A stretch of DNA of 45,429 bases from Chryseobacterium hagamense (lineage in GTDB: Bacteria; Bacteroidota; Bacteroidia; Flavobacteriales; Weeksellaceae), in the NCBI RefSeq assembly GCF_007991455.1, contig NZ_BJYJ01000028.1:1-45429 (forward strand), read 5' to 3'. Below are positions 25,534 through 34,581 of this stretch, piece after piece. The stretch's first letter is position 1; each line of letters begins with the position of its first letter. The notes under the pieces were generated by a model. The model did no database searches. It was not told where the DNA came from and saw nothing but the letters and a program-made list of their open reading frames with translations. The position numbers were made by a program, and so were the translations under genes.

Positions 25534-26772
25534 TTAATTACTCAGCAGTTTCGATGCCGTAGAATTTTTGATGAAGATCAGGTAATCAAAATCATCAGTT
25601 ATATTTCCGGATTTAAAGTCATTGGAGGTCGGTGAAGCGCCTACCGTCCGGTAGTTTATTTTTTTCAAAAGTACTTTTGTGAGTTCATTATTCTCTTTTT
25701 TAATGCTTTTTAGGTCGAGGATAAAAATAGGAATGTTGAAAGAATTGAGAAGTTCTTCCAATGAATCCGGTGTGTTTTTCTTCACGAAGGCGGGCGTGAT
25801 TTTTTTATCATCCAATCCGATTACGGAATGGGACCCTTCGTAGAAGAAAGTTCCGCAACTGGTATAGTCATCCTTAAATTTTTCGATCAGAAATCTTCCG
25901 GTTTCCGCTCCGGTTTTTTTCAGATGTTCATTATGGGCCCATAAGACAAAAGCGGATTCCGGGTATTTATTTTTAAGCCAGGCTATATTCTCTGCCATGT
26001 ACCGGTTGCGATCAAGATAAGACCGGTGGATATACTGTTCCAGAAGCACAAGGTGCTGTGCAAACCAGGAATAATCATCGGGTCCGGAAATGTTTGGTAA
26101 AAAGTTTCTTATATGGTCTAACTCGGTTGATGCCTCTGCATGGATCTGCTTTTTCCGGGAGAGCTGTTTCTTTTCCAATTGGTTTTCTTCATGAAGCAGC
26201 TGGGTTAATTTCATCAGATGATCAGTGGAAACATTATACTTGTCCATTATTATTTTAAACTGTACCACGGAACCCCGGTACGTGGTCATATCGAATCCCG
26301 TAAATGTTATTTTGGATGCGTGTCTGTCGTTATATTTTTTCATCCATTCCGTCATATCCAAGATTTCATCAGTCTGATAAATCCAGGAATCGAGGTTCAT
26401 CACGTATTCTTTACCGGTTTTTTTTCCGTTGACAATATATTCGTTGATGAGCATCGCTTTGGGCATGGGGGATTCTATGGAAAACACACCGCCGTTGTTT
26501 TTCATCAGGATATACCGTGTTAATTTATCTTTCAGCTTAAAAATTTCACTGGAGCCGTGAGAAGCTTCTCCGAGTCCTATTATTTTGACGTTGGCAAAGA
26601 AACGGTTGAAAACAAGAGAATCTTCTTTAAAGCCGGTGTCCGCATCATAAGATTGGAGAGGATGGATAAATTTTCTAAGATAATTTCGTTCAACCGCACT
26701 TTGGGAACAAATCAGTGTGGAAAAAAGAAAAGCTCCCAGCAGCAATACATTTCCCGGAAATATTTTTTTCAT
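25534..26772 (-). CDS. Erythromycin esterase family protein
   Basis: A 412-residue exported protein with a signal peptide ending near ICSQS (residue 24). The rest is the erythromycin-esterase (EreA/EreB, succinoglycan biosynthesis protein-like) fold. Its signature is IIGLGEASHGSSE, with His72 in the place of the catalytic His of EreB. SIESPMPKA (the second acidic site) and VLWAHNEHLKKTG follow in order. Chromosomal relatives in Bacteroidetes usually have unknown substrates; macrolide hydrolysis cannot be assumed. The secretion signal sets it apart from the cytoplasmic plasmid-borne Ere enzymes. Confidence 0.88.
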   Translation of the reverse strand: MKKIFPGNVLLLGAFLFSTLICSQSAVERNYLRKFIHPLQSYDADTGFKEDSLVFNRFFANVKIIGLGEASHGSSEIFKLKDKLTRYILMKNNGGVFSIESPMPKAMLINEYIVNGKKTGKEYVMNLDSWIYQTDEILDMTEWMKKYNDRHASKITFTGFDMTTYRGSVVQFKIIMDKYNVSTDHLMKLTQLLHEENQLEKKQLSRKKQIHAEASTELDHIRNFLPNISGPDDYSWFAQHLVLLEQYIHRSYLDRNRYMAENIAWLKNKYPESAFVLWAHNEHLKKTGAETGRFLIEKFKDDYTSCGTFFYEGSHSVIGLDDKKITPAFVKKNTPDSLEELLNSFNIPIFILDLKSIKKENNELTKVLLKKINYRTVGASPTSNDFKSGNITDDFDYLIFIKNSTASKLLSN

Positions 26773-26948
26773 GATTACAGGTATTGGATATTTAAGGGTA
26801 AAAATAAATTTTTCCTTTCTCTGAGAAAAATACAGAAGGGAAGAGAACGGTATTTTAACAAAAAATTATCATTTCCCGGTACGAAGAACATAAGAAACAA
26901 GGCTGGAATCCATTCGTGACAATTGTGACGAAAGGCTTCACGGAATTT

Positions 26949-26992
26949 AAAAAAGCCTCTATAGGCAAATAAGCTTTTAGAGGCATTTTTTT
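26949..26992. terminator. Bidirectional terminator
   Basis: Stem GCCTCTA/TAGAGGC (26955-26961 with 26978-26984), with A6 before and T7 after on the plus strand. It serves the C1q-like gene on the minus strand and could also act on plus-strand transcripts. Confidence 0.75.
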
Positions 26993-27024
26993 ACTATAGA
27001 ATATCAGTTTTCCAAAAAAGGCAT

Positions 27025-27729
27025 TTATAATTCGGCAACTGAAAAGTTAACATAATCGTTAAAACCGTTTGCAGCCCTTGTACTTTTGGAACTGCCGGTG
27101 TTGTGGTAGATGGCAGGACGCAAAGTTTCGCCGGCAGCCATTCTTACCGTCACGTTGACGCTTGAACTTGAAATAACAGTTCCTGCCGTAGCATATCCGT
27201 TTATTCCTATTTTGATAGGCCCGCTGGAAAGATACAGCTGTGCCTCAACCTGACTGTCTGCACTGACACCGGCACTGTTAAAAATAAAATTGAAAGAAAC
27301 GGTATAATTTCCATCCCTGGGTGCGGTGAAAATCCCTGTAACCGGATCAAAATTATTATTTGAATCCGAAGTTTCCGACCAGTCGATAATATTGGTAACC
27401 GTTGTGTTACCAATTGACTGCGATGAGGTTTTCCGGGCAACCACGATACTTTTCTGGACATTACTGCTGAGCGTATTCCAGTTGGCACCGTTGCTGTATT
27501 GCATGGAGCCTCCCGCCGAAGTGCTGTAACGCAGGGCACCTGCACCTGCCGAAGATGCACTGGAAGCAGAAGTTCCTATACCCAGCATTCCCTCGCCCGG
27601 GTCTGTTACACTGGTGGTATTGGTTCTTATATCAAGTTTGGCGTTCGGTGTTGTATTCCCGATTCCTACTTGTGAATAAGCTAAAACTGAACAGGTTACA
27701 GTTGACAGGATAAATAAGTTCTTTTTCAT
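27025..27729 (-). CDS. Secreted C1q-like/adhesin-head protein
   Basis: A 234-residue secreted protein with a signal peptide ending near AYSQV (residue 20). It continues with VGIGNTTPNAKLDI, the repeat start common to flavobacterial surface proteins with beta-helical stalks. A Ser/Gly/Ala-rich linker follows (about 45-90). The C-terminal 130 residues resemble a C1q/TNF-like jelly roll: FDPVTGIFTAPRDGNYTVSFNF is the diagnostic segment. Such modules trimerise and mediate binding. No T9SS C-terminal domain is evident. It is a single gene with 690 bases of apparently non-coding DNA upstream. Confidence 0.78.
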   Translation of the reverse strand: MKKNLFILSTVTCSVLAYSQVGIGNTTPNAKLDIRTNTTSVTDPGEGMLGIGTSASSASSAGAGALRYSTSAGGSMQYSNGANWNTLSSNVQKSIVVARKTSSQSIGNTTVTNIIDWSETSDSNNNFDPVTGIFTAPRDGNYTVSFNFIFNSAGVSADSQVEAQLYLSSGPIKIGINGYATAGTVISSSSVNVTVRMAAGETLRPAIYHNTGSSKSTRAANGFNDYVNFSVAEL

Positions 27730-28453
27730 ATAGAGAAGCTTTAAAAAATTTAATTAACAAATTAATTCCAGTATGTAATACTGTTATACTATTTTTAATT
27801 AAGTTGGTCAATTCTTCTTAATACAGACTTGTTGATCTATTGAAAACGTCAGTAAAGTTAAAAGGAAGGGTGTTTTCATTATTATGAAAATCAATGTAAA
27901 CTTAAATCAAAGCCATTGAATTTGGTATTGCTGAGCAATTGTTATGATACCTGAATTAAGCTGTTGCAATATTTCACATGGCAAAGATAATAATTTTAAG
28001 ATAAATTATGATAAGGCAAGGCCGGATTATTCAGTTTTTTTTCTGCTTGCCAAAGTTGTAACTGTAAAAAACCGATGTTTTCCAAGACCATTTATTTAAT
28101 TTTACAGCTGGAAAATATTCTTATTTTCCTTTTTTGTAAAGGTTTTGTTCTGTATTTTATTACTTGGAAAACAGTCTTCCGCTTAACGTATCCATCGTAA
28201 GTGGATAACCGTAAATAAATTCTTATTCAGCCTTTAAAATTTATCTGATTTATGAAAAGATACCATAAACTTCTTCATTTAACTGTTTTGAAAATATTTT
28301 AATACAAATTCGAAAGTTTTCAACAAAATTTCATTTCAAGCTGACCGTAGTTTTAAACCCGGTATTATAAACCCGGTTTGAACCAGATATAATTAAATGA
28401 TGCAATAAAAGCATATTGATTCTTAATGAATGATAATGTATCATCAGAATTTG
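27730..28453. other. Long AT-rich intergenic region
   Basis: About 720 bases between two divergent genes. Nothing coding or RNA-like could be supported. It must hold the promoters of both the C1q-like gene and the second M13 gene; the latter's -7 boxes are at 28454 and 28463. Confidence 0.5.
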
Positions 28454-28470
28454 TATATTTGGTAAGTTTG
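28454..28470 (+). promoter_or_regulatory. Two adjacent -7 boxes before second M13 gene
   Basis: TATATTTG (28454-28461) and TAAGTTTG (28463-28470) both match TAnnTTTG exactly, 30 and 21 bases before the ATG at 28492. No matched -33 TTTG is seen for either. Confidence 0.5.
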
Positions 28471-28491
28471 TGTAAATCAAAAAATATCTTA

Positions 28492-30591
28492 ATGAAAAAG
28501 CTAAATATCGGAATAATTGCCCTTTCGGGTCTGGTATTCCTAAATTCGTGTGGTACGGCAAAGACGGCAGATGCTCAGAAACCGGAAATGACCAAGGAAA
28601 TGACTACAGAGCCTGTAAAAAAAGAAGAAATGAAAGAAGAAGGACTGAATTTAGCCTATATGGACAAAGCAGTACGTCCGCAGGATGATTTTTTTAGTTA
28701 TGTCAACGGAAACTGGGTGAAGACCACACAGATTCCTTCCGATAAAGCGAGCTGGGGATCTTTCAATGCCCTGAGGGAAAATGTAGACGATGCTTCCCTG
28801 GATATTTTAAATAAAATTTTATCCGAATCTTATCAGGCCGGTTCCGAAGGCCAAAAAATCCAGAATCTCTATGCTTCCTTTATGGACACCGGTAAAAGAA
28901 ATGCAGAAGGCCTGAGCCCGATCAGAGGAGACCTGGCGAAAATCGATGCCATCAAAAACCTGAATGACCTTCAGAAATATCTACTGGAAGCAACAAAGGT
29001 GGGCGACAATTCATTCTACGGATGGAGGGTAGGCGCCGATATGAAAAATTCTACGATGAATGCAGTCTATCTCGGCGGTCCGGATCTTGGATTGGGAAGA
29101 GATTACTATCAGAAAGTAAACGAAGCCAACACCAAAACCCTGGCGGAATACCAGTCGTATGTCGCAAAACTCTTCGGCGTTCTAAACTATAAAAATGCAG
29201 ATGCTGCCGCTAAAAATGTGGTGGATTTCGAAAAGCAGCTGACCAATTATCTGCTGACTCTGGAACAGAACAGGGATGCCAATTTAAGATACAATCCTAA
29301 AAACGTATCCGAACTGCCGGCGTTGGTGAAGAATGTGAACCTTCCGAAATATTTAAAAGAGGCAGGAGTGAATACCGACCGCGTCATTGTCGGCGAACTG
29401 AAATATTACCAGAATATGGATTCGTTCCTGACGCAGAAAAACCTGCCGTTGCTGAAAGATTACCTGAAATACCATCTGATTAACGGCAATGCCAGCAACC
29501 TGGATGAAAACCTGGAGAAAATCCGTTTCGATTTCTATTCCAAATATCTTCAGGGCCAGAAAGAACAGCGTCCGATGAACAAAAGAGGGCTTTCTCTGGT
29601 GAACGGTGTCCTGGGAGAAGCTTTCGGAAAACTTTATGTTGAGAAATACTTCACACCTGAAGCCAAAGCACAGATGGAGACCTATATCGATTATATTTTA
29701 AAGTCATTCAAAACCCACATCAACGATATGGACTGGATGTCTCCGGAAACCAAAGTGAAAGCACAGGAAAAACTGTCTAAATTTACGGTAAAAATAGCCT
29801 ATCCGGATAAATGGAAAGATTACACCCAACTGAAAGTGGAATCTCCGCAAGCGGGGGCGACTTTATATTCCAACCTTCAGAATGTAGCCGCATGGCAGTA
29901 CCAGCGAAGTCTGGATAAGGTAGGGAAACCTGTTGACAAATCAGAATGGGGGATGACGCCGCAGACGGTAAACGCTTATTACAGCGGATCCAACAACGAA
30001 ATTGTTTTTCCGGCGGCTATTCTTCAGCCTCCGTTCTACAATCCGAAGGCTGACGCTGCAGTAAACTTCGGCGGCATAGGGGCAGTGATCGGCCATGAAA
30101 TTTCCCACGGATTCGATGACAGCGGTTCCAGATTCGACGGAGACGGGAACCTGAACAACTGGTGGACAGATGCCGACCGTAAGAACTTTGACGCTAAAGT
30201 AGCCCAGTTGGCTTCCCAGTACAGCGCTTACGAACCGGTAAAAGGAAGCTTCGTGAACGGTAAATTTACGAGTGGTGAAAATATCGGGGACCTGGGAGGA
30301 GTAGCCGTTGCTTACGATGCCCTTCAGATGTACCTGAAAGACCATGGCAATCCGGGGCCGATCAGCGGCTTCACGCAGGATCAGCGCTTCTTCATGAGCT
30401 GGGCAACGGTTTGGAGAACCAAATCCACCGACCAGTACATGACCAACCAGGTAAAGACCGATCCGCATTCGCCGGGTGTTTTCAGGGCATTCGGACCATT
30501 GGTAAACCAGGATTCTTTTATTAAGGCATTCGATATCAAGCCGGGGGACAAAATGTATAAAGCACCTCAGGACAGGATAAAAATCTGGTAA
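28492..30591 (+). CDS. M13 family metallopeptidase, lipoprotein form
   Basis: A 699-residue zinc endopeptidase, close paralogue of the gene at 23154. The start at 28492 gives a lipoprotein signal (LIGI-type core, lipobox LNSC, Cys near residue 20); the longer frame from 28426 runs through the promoter. After the cysteine comes a Lys/Glu/Met-rich spacer of about 30 residues that the paralogue lacks. Then follow DDFFSYVNGNWVK, the zinc motif HEISH (535-539), third ligand Glu596 in ENIGDLGG, and the terminal KIW. It should be anchored to the membrane, unlike the soluble paralogue. Confidence 0.95.
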   Translation: MKKLNIGIIALSGLVFLNSCGTAKTADAQKPEMTKEMTTEPVKKEEMKEEGLNLAYMDKAVRPQDDFFSYVNGNWVKTTQIPSDKASWGSFNALRENVDDASLDILNKILSESYQAGSEGQKIQNLYASFMDTGKRNAEGLSPIRGDLAKIDAIKNLNDLQKYLLEATKVGDNSFYGWRVGADMKNSTMNAVYLGGPDLGLGRDYYQKVNEANTKTLAEYQSYVAKLFGVLNYKNADAAAKNVVDFEKQLTNYLLTLEQNRDANLRYNPKNVSELPALVKNVNLPKYLKEAGVNTDRVIVGELKYYQNMDSFLTQKNLPLLKDYLKYHLINGNASNLDENLEKIRFDFYSKYLQGQKEQRPMNKRGLSLVNGVLGEAFGKLYVEKYFTPEAKAQMETYIDYILKSFKTHINDMDWMSPETKVKAQEKLSKFTVKIAYPDKWKDYTQLKVESPQAGATLYSNLQNVAAWQYQRSLDKVGKPVDKSEWGMTPQTVNAYYSGSNNEIVFPAAILQPPFYNPKADAAVNFGGIGAVIGHEISHGFDDSGSRFDGDGNLNNWWTDADRKNFDAKVAQLASQYSAYEPVKGSFVNGKFTSGENIGDLGGVAVAYDALQMYLKDHGNPGPISGFTQDQRFFMSWATVWRTKSTDQYMTNQVKTDPHSPGVFRAFGPLVNQDSFIKAFDIKPGDKMYKAPQDRIKIW

Positions 30592-30619
30592 TAAAAACCG
30601 GGAAATTGTTAGAAATGAA

Positions 30620-30647
30620 AAACGCATCGGAAATGATGCGTTTTTTA
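30620..30647 (+). terminator. Terminator of the second M13 gene
   Basis: Perfect 8-bp stem AACGCATC/GATGCGTT (30621-30628 with 30635-30642) followed by T6. Confidence 0.88.
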
Positions 30648-30845
30648 TTTATTTTTCCTAGTTTAGTGATGCCGGAAATATCAGTCGCTGCTGAGGTTGA
30701 TCCCGGTAAATAATATTTCAAAAAAATCTTAACAAAATTTTTTATGTTACAGTTTTTTTTTAAATTTAGGCATTGGATTGGTCAGTTATTTGATGCTGAT
30801 AAAAACAATGAACACCAAAATAAGAAATCTCAAAATAACAACAAT

Positions 30846-31292
30846 ATGGCAATGTTTAATTATGGCGTTGGCGGAAACGAAGTAAAAGTAGACGCTAACG
30901 AAGCTATCCAGCAGATCCAGGAGAATAAGTCGCTGATAGTGAGCCAGCTTACAACAGATGAATCTTACGTTCCCGAAATTGTAACAGGACTAAAAACCGT
31001 GGACGACGTCTTCAGGCATTTCCAGCCTTCTGTGCATGTTCAGCACGAAACGGAAGACGGTAACGTAGTCGAAGAAGAGTTCCGTTTCCAGAATCTTGCA
31101 GACTTTACTCCCAAAAACCTTACTCAGAAATCAGAATACCTACAGAAGCTGAGCATGGAGCAGGAGCAGTACAATAAAATCGTACGCCAGCTGAAAACCA
31201 ATAAAATTCTGCGCAATATGCTTGAGAATGACCAGACCAGGGCTGCATTCGTAGAGGTATTGAAAGAAGTGGCCCAAGAACTAGAAAAATAA
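30846..31292 (+). CDS. tssB: T6SS contractile sheath small subunit TssB
   Basis: A 148-residue sheath subunit. The start at 30846 (MAMFNYGVGGNEVKVDANEA) is preferred to an in-frame ATG at 30744, because the extra 34 residues are low complexity (Asn/Lys/Gln-rich) and the family begins at the GVGGNEVKV strand. Recognisable are VDDVFRHFQPSVHV (about 56-69), EEEFRFQNLADFTPKNL (about 77-93), the sheath-core contact region, and the C-terminal KILRNMLEND. TssB and TssC form the sheath that drives the needle. tssC follows after 18 bases. This is the Bacteroidetes (type iii) form. Confidence 0.92.
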   Translation: MAMFNYGVGGNEVKVDANEAIQQIQENKSLIVSQLTTDESYVPEIVTGLKTVDDVFRHFQPSVHVQHETEDGNVVEEEFRFQNLADFTPKNLTQKSEYLQKLSMEQEQYNKIVRQLKTNKILRNMLENDQTRAAFVEVLKEVAQELEK

Positions 31293-31310
31293 TCTAAAGA
31301 CTCACGAATC

Positions 31311-32675
31311 ATGGATAGTAAATTACAGGCAGCTGAGAACCAACAACAGCAGGGGCAGCAGCAACACGCAGGCCAGCCCAAGGGTAATCCGCTTGCCGAA
31401 CTCAATAAAATAGGAGGTTTCGGCTTTGTAGAATCTGTTGTAGACGGCATCGCCAATATGAACCCCACCCGAAAAGCCAGAAAGGAAATCTTCCTGAACG
31501 ACGGCAATAAAGCAGAAGAGAGAAAAGAGCTTCTTCAGAAAATCAATCTTTGGGTAGAACTTCTGGAAGGCAATGAATCTGCAGATAAAATGGCGGATAC
31601 CTGCAAATCCAAAGCGCAGGCGGCCGATCAGAATTTAAAATTAAACCTTAAAAATACACTGGACGCCGTCCGGATGCTGGAGACCAACTACAGAACGGTT
31701 GCCCAGTTCTACAAAAATACCGAACTCGATAAGGTAGACAACGTAAGCATCGTCAATGCAAGCCTGGATCAGGTTTCAGACCTTGACAATCCTTTGTTTA
31801 TCGATGCTGTGGCAGAAGAATTCAAAAACTACTACGACCGTCTGGACCTCAGGGACAATTATTCTATCCTGGCAATCCCAGGATACTTAGGTTCCAACAA
31901 AGTCATTGAAAAATGGGCGAAGATCTGTAACGAGAATAAGGTGATGATGATCACGGATTTTGCCAATCTTGACAAACCGGATGATGTGGTAGACTTATTC
32001 CATTCAGCCAACCTTACCGGAGGCGAGCTTCACAGAAGTAATGTGATTATGACCTGCAACTGGCTGGTAGGCCGTGGAAAAGCCGAAGAAGTAGGAGAAG
32101 AGGAAAACGTAGAACTTCCGCCATCCACTTCACTGGCCGGAAAAATCCACAAAACCCTGATGTCCCAGGTGGCCGCAGGGAAGAAACACGGGAACATCAA
32201 TGAAGTGGATGCCGTAAAATTCGAGCTTAAGAAAAGCGAAATTTCCCAGCTGGAAAAAATGGGCCTGGTACCGATGGTAAACGAATACGGAAAAATCATG
32301 GCATTCTCTGCCAAAACCTTGTTTACCGGAGATAATATCGGGCTTCAGACTTACTCCGTAGTCCGTGTATTCGACTACGTAACCAAAGTATTGCTGGATT
32401 TCCTGAACAGAAGGGCTTTCGAAAACTGGAATGCCAGGAATGAGGATGATCTCAGAAGACAGATTGTTACTTTCCTTGACGGAATCAAAGGTCCGGACAA
32501 GCTGATTGAAAAATTCAAGATTGTCCGTTTTGAGCAGGATAAAGTGAATAAGGACCGTGTGTGGCTGGATATCCGCCTAACCCCTTATTTCCCTACCAAA
32601 AGTTTTGTTATTAAACTTGACGGACACAAAGGAGATGACGGTAATGAATGGGATGCTGAATATCTTCAGGACTGA
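31311..32675 (+). CDS. tssC: T6SS contractile sheath large subunit TssC
   Basis: A 454-residue sheath subunit partnered with TssB immediately upstream. The N-terminus is Gln-rich (QQQQGQQQ, about 10-20). Sheath-type segments include LDNPLFIDAVAEEFKNYYDRLDLRDNYSIL (domain 1, about 160-190) and the C-terminal domain with FKIVRFEQDKVNKDRVWLDIRLTPYFPTKSFVIKLDGHKG. No baseplate, ClpV, Hcp or VgrG gene is nearby, so the rest of the apparatus must be encoded elsewhere if the system works. A terminator ends the pair. Confidence 0.92.
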   Translation: MDSKLQAAENQQQQGQQQHAGQPKGNPLAELNKIGGFGFVESVVDGIANMNPTRKARKEIFLNDGNKAEERKELLQKINLWVELLEGNESADKMADTCKSKAQAADQNLKLNLKNTLDAVRMLETNYRTVAQFYKNTELDKVDNVSIVNASLDQVSDLDNPLFIDAVAEEFKNYYDRLDLRDNYSILAIPGYLGSNKVIEKWAKICNENKVMMITDFANLDKPDDVVDLFHSANLTGGELHRSNVIMTCNWLVGRGKAEEVGEEENVELPPSTSLAGKIHKTLMSQVAAGKKHGNINEVDAVKFELKKSEISQLEKMGLVPMVNEYGKIMAFSAKTLFTGDNIGLQTYSVVRVFDYVTKVLLDFLNRRAFENWNARNEDDLRRQIVTFLDGIKGPDKLIEKFKIVRFEQDKVNKDRVWLDIRLTPYFPTKSFVIKLDGHKGDDGNEWDAEYLQD

Positions 32676-32696
32676 TTTTTACTTAATTAAAATACT

Positions 32697-32728
32697 AAAC
32701 CGATGGGATTTTCACATCGGTTTTTTTC
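32697..32728 (+). terminator. Terminator of tssBC
   Basis: Stem ACCGATG/CATCGGT (32699-32705 with 32715-32721) followed by T6, 24 bases after the tssC stop. It separates tssBC from the next lipoprotein gene. Confidence 0.88.
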
Positions 32729-32749
32729 TACCGAATTATTAAAATCATT

Positions 32750-33202
32750 ATGAAAAGAAAGCTGATGTACTTTTTGCCGGTGCTTTTGGGCCTGGCGGGC
32801 TGTGAAGAAAAAAAGCTTCAACACAGTCATAAGATTGACCTTTTCGCCGATGAAAGGCAGGAAGGAAAAGCCTACGTGATGAAGCCTCAGGAATGTTTTT
32901 ATGAAAGCGATATGGTGGTGTCCTCAGCAGACATCCAACTTGTCGATCAGTCTTCGGGACGTGGAAAGTCCATTTTTATCTACCGTGTAAATTCAGGGAA
33001 AGTGCTCAAGACCACCAGGGATTCGGTAGTGGTATTTCCGTTTCAGTTTCTTTCCAATCAGCGGCTGATGTTCCGCCGCGATTCCACTTCTTACACGTAC
33101 CTCAAAAAGCTGGAGGGGTACCGTTTTATCGCCAAACAAATGAAGCTGAACTACCAATGGCTGAAAGCAGCCCCGGTTTATTCGGTAAAACCTGAACAAT
33201 AA
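32750..33202 (+). CDS. Hypothetical lipoprotein downstream of tssBC
   Basis: A 150-residue protein with a short signal peptide and lipobox LAGC (Cys18). The mature part has an acidic start (EEKK...), then a beta-rich domain with conserved-looking VVSSADIQLVDQSSGRGKSIFIYRV (about 56-80) and a Tyr/Lys-rich C-terminal third. I do not recognise the family. Its place after tssBC invites comparison with Bacteroidetes T6SS-associated lipoproteins, but a strong terminator separates them, so the link is weak. Confidence 0.65.
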   Translation: MKRKLMYFLPVLLGLAGCEEKKLQHSHKIDLFADERQEGKAYVMKPQECFYESDMVVSSADIQLVDQSSGRGKSIFIYRVNSGKVLKTTRDSVVVFPFQFLSNQRLMFRRDSTSYTYLKKLEGYRFIAKQMKLNYQWLKAAPVYSVKPEQ

Positions 33203-33315
33203 AGCCTTATCTTTGCCTGACTGAAATTCCGGCCCGTAAAGCTGACCATTTGCTGAAAGCAGATTCTGTCCGCCTGTATTCGACCTGCCGGAATATCCGA
33301 ATAAAAATTAAAAAT

Positions 33316-34362
33316 TTGAAGAACATCAATAAAGAGCCGGACTTTAAGCATATTGGAAATAAACTTTTAAGCTGGTACGAAAAAAATGCCAGAGATCTTC
33401 CTTTCAGGCAGACCAAAGATCCTTATAAAATCTGGATCTGTGAAATTGTTTTCCAGCAGACCAGGATCAGCCAGGGCCTGGGGCATTACAATAATTTTGT
33501 TGCCCGGTTTCCGGATGTGAAAACACTGGCAGAAGCTGAAGAAGATGAGGTTATTCTGTACTGGAAAGGCCTGGGCTATTATTCACGGGCCATCAATATC
33601 CACAAAGCGGCCCAACAGATCATGACTGATTATCATGGGAAATTCCCTCATGAGTATGAAGAGATTCTAAAGCTGAAAGGCGTTGGGAAGTATACGGCAG
33701 CGGCAGTTTCCAGCATTTGCTTCAACGGAAAAATGCCGGCAGTGGACGGTAATTTCTACCGGGTACTGAGCCGTGTTTTCGCCGACGGCTTCGATATTTC
33801 CAATTCAAGGGCCTTCAATTATTTTTCGGAACTGGCACATCTTATTTTACCGGATCAGGTGGGGGATTTCAATCAGGCTATGATGGATCTGGGTTCCGAA
33901 ATCTGCAAACCCAAAAATCCGCTATGCCGGGAATGCCCGTTAAATGAAGACTGCCTTGCATTCTCCATGAAAAAAGTCTCGGAATTTCCGGTTAAAGCTA
34001 AAAAGATGAAAGCCAAAGACCTGGAACTGAAGTATTACTTTGTTCACCGGAACGGACAGTTCCTGATTCAGCAGCGGAAAGATGATTTTATCTGGAAAAA
34101 ACTGTTTGAATTTCCGCCTGAGATTTCCGATGCGCTGGTGCCGTTCGTTGTAGGCGTAAAAACCGTCAGCCATAAACTGACCCATAAAAACCTCAGCATC
34201 GAAATTTACAACGTGGAAGTACTTTCCGAAGAAGTCTGGAATCATTTTATTGCTGAAAACAGCTATCTCACTACCGATGTTGAATCCTCTCACGAAAAAT
34301 CATTCCCGAAACCGCTGGAAACTTATATCCGGAATTATGAGGAAGCCTACCGGTTTTTGTAA
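33316..34362 (+). CDS. mutY: Adenine DNA glycosylase MutY
   Basis: A 348-residue base-excision repair glycosylase that removes A mispaired with 8-oxoG. No ATG exists near the N-terminus; TTG at 33316 gives a normal-length protein (KNINKEPDFKHIGNKLL), while another TTG at 33250 adds 22 unlikely residues. The catalytic Glu43 is in EIVFQQTR, the helix-hairpin-helix is LKGVGKYTAA (about 120-129), and catalytic Asp144 is in VDGNFYRV. The 4Fe-4S ligands are Cys197, Cys204, Cys207 and Cys213. A NUDIX-like C-terminal domain (about 230-345) recognises 8-oxoG. Confidence 0.93.
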   Translation: MKNINKEPDFKHIGNKLLSWYEKNARDLPFRQTKDPYKIWICEIVFQQTRISQGLGHYNNFVARFPDVKTLAEAEEDEVILYWKGLGYYSRAINIHKAAQQIMTDYHGKFPHEYEEILKLKGVGKYTAAAVSSICFNGKMPAVDGNFYRVLSRVFADGFDISNSRAFNYFSELAHLILPDQVGDFNQAMMDLGSEICKPKNPLCRECPLNEDCLAFSMKKVSEFPVKAKKMKAKDLELKYYFVHRNGQFLIQQRKDDFIWKKLFEFPPEISDALVPFVVGVKTVSHKLTHKNLSIEIYNVEVLSEEVWNHFIAENSYLTTDVESSHEKSFPKPLETYIRNYEEAYRFL

Positions 34363-34376
34363 CCCTTTGCCAAGCA

Positions 34377-34581
34377 TTTGTCATTCCCGCAGGGAAGCGC
34401 GAAAAGATTCGCACCTTGATTTGTGCGGATTGACAAACCAACCGTAAATTTTCCCTCATTCTTGCCGTTTCCTTAGGGAATCTCAACATAGCATTAGGGA
34501 AGCCGGGGAAGATTTGGCTTTGGATTCCCACAGAGTGGCAAAGACGCCGGGAAAATAAACCTTTGCGGTCTCTTGTAAGTG
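34377..34581. repeat. Repeat-derived intergenic DNA
   Basis: Gene-free DNA just after mutY with repeat-like phrases: GTCATTCCCGCAGGGAA near 34380 and CTCAACATAGCATTAGGGAA near 34480. These resemble TGTCATTCCGAATGGAATCT and CAACATAGCG around 8800-8830. It leads straight into the 182-bp tandem repeat. Confidence 0.5.

Noticed and set aside
27730..28453. Possible RNA gene in the long intergenic region
   Set aside because: No tRNA arms, conserved stem-loops or terminator could be found by eye.
29941..30627. 228-codon minus-strand frame
   Set aside because: Antisense to the catalytic domain of the second M13 peptidase and with no recognisable features.
30744..30845. N-terminal extension of TssB from an earlier ATG
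   Set aside because: Adds 34 low-complexity residues (Asn/Lys/Gln) before the family's usual start; more likely leader sequence.
32750..33202. Assignment of the lipoprotein as a T6SS component
   Set aside because: Only the position supports it; a strong terminator separates it from tssC and I recognise no T6SS family in the sequence.
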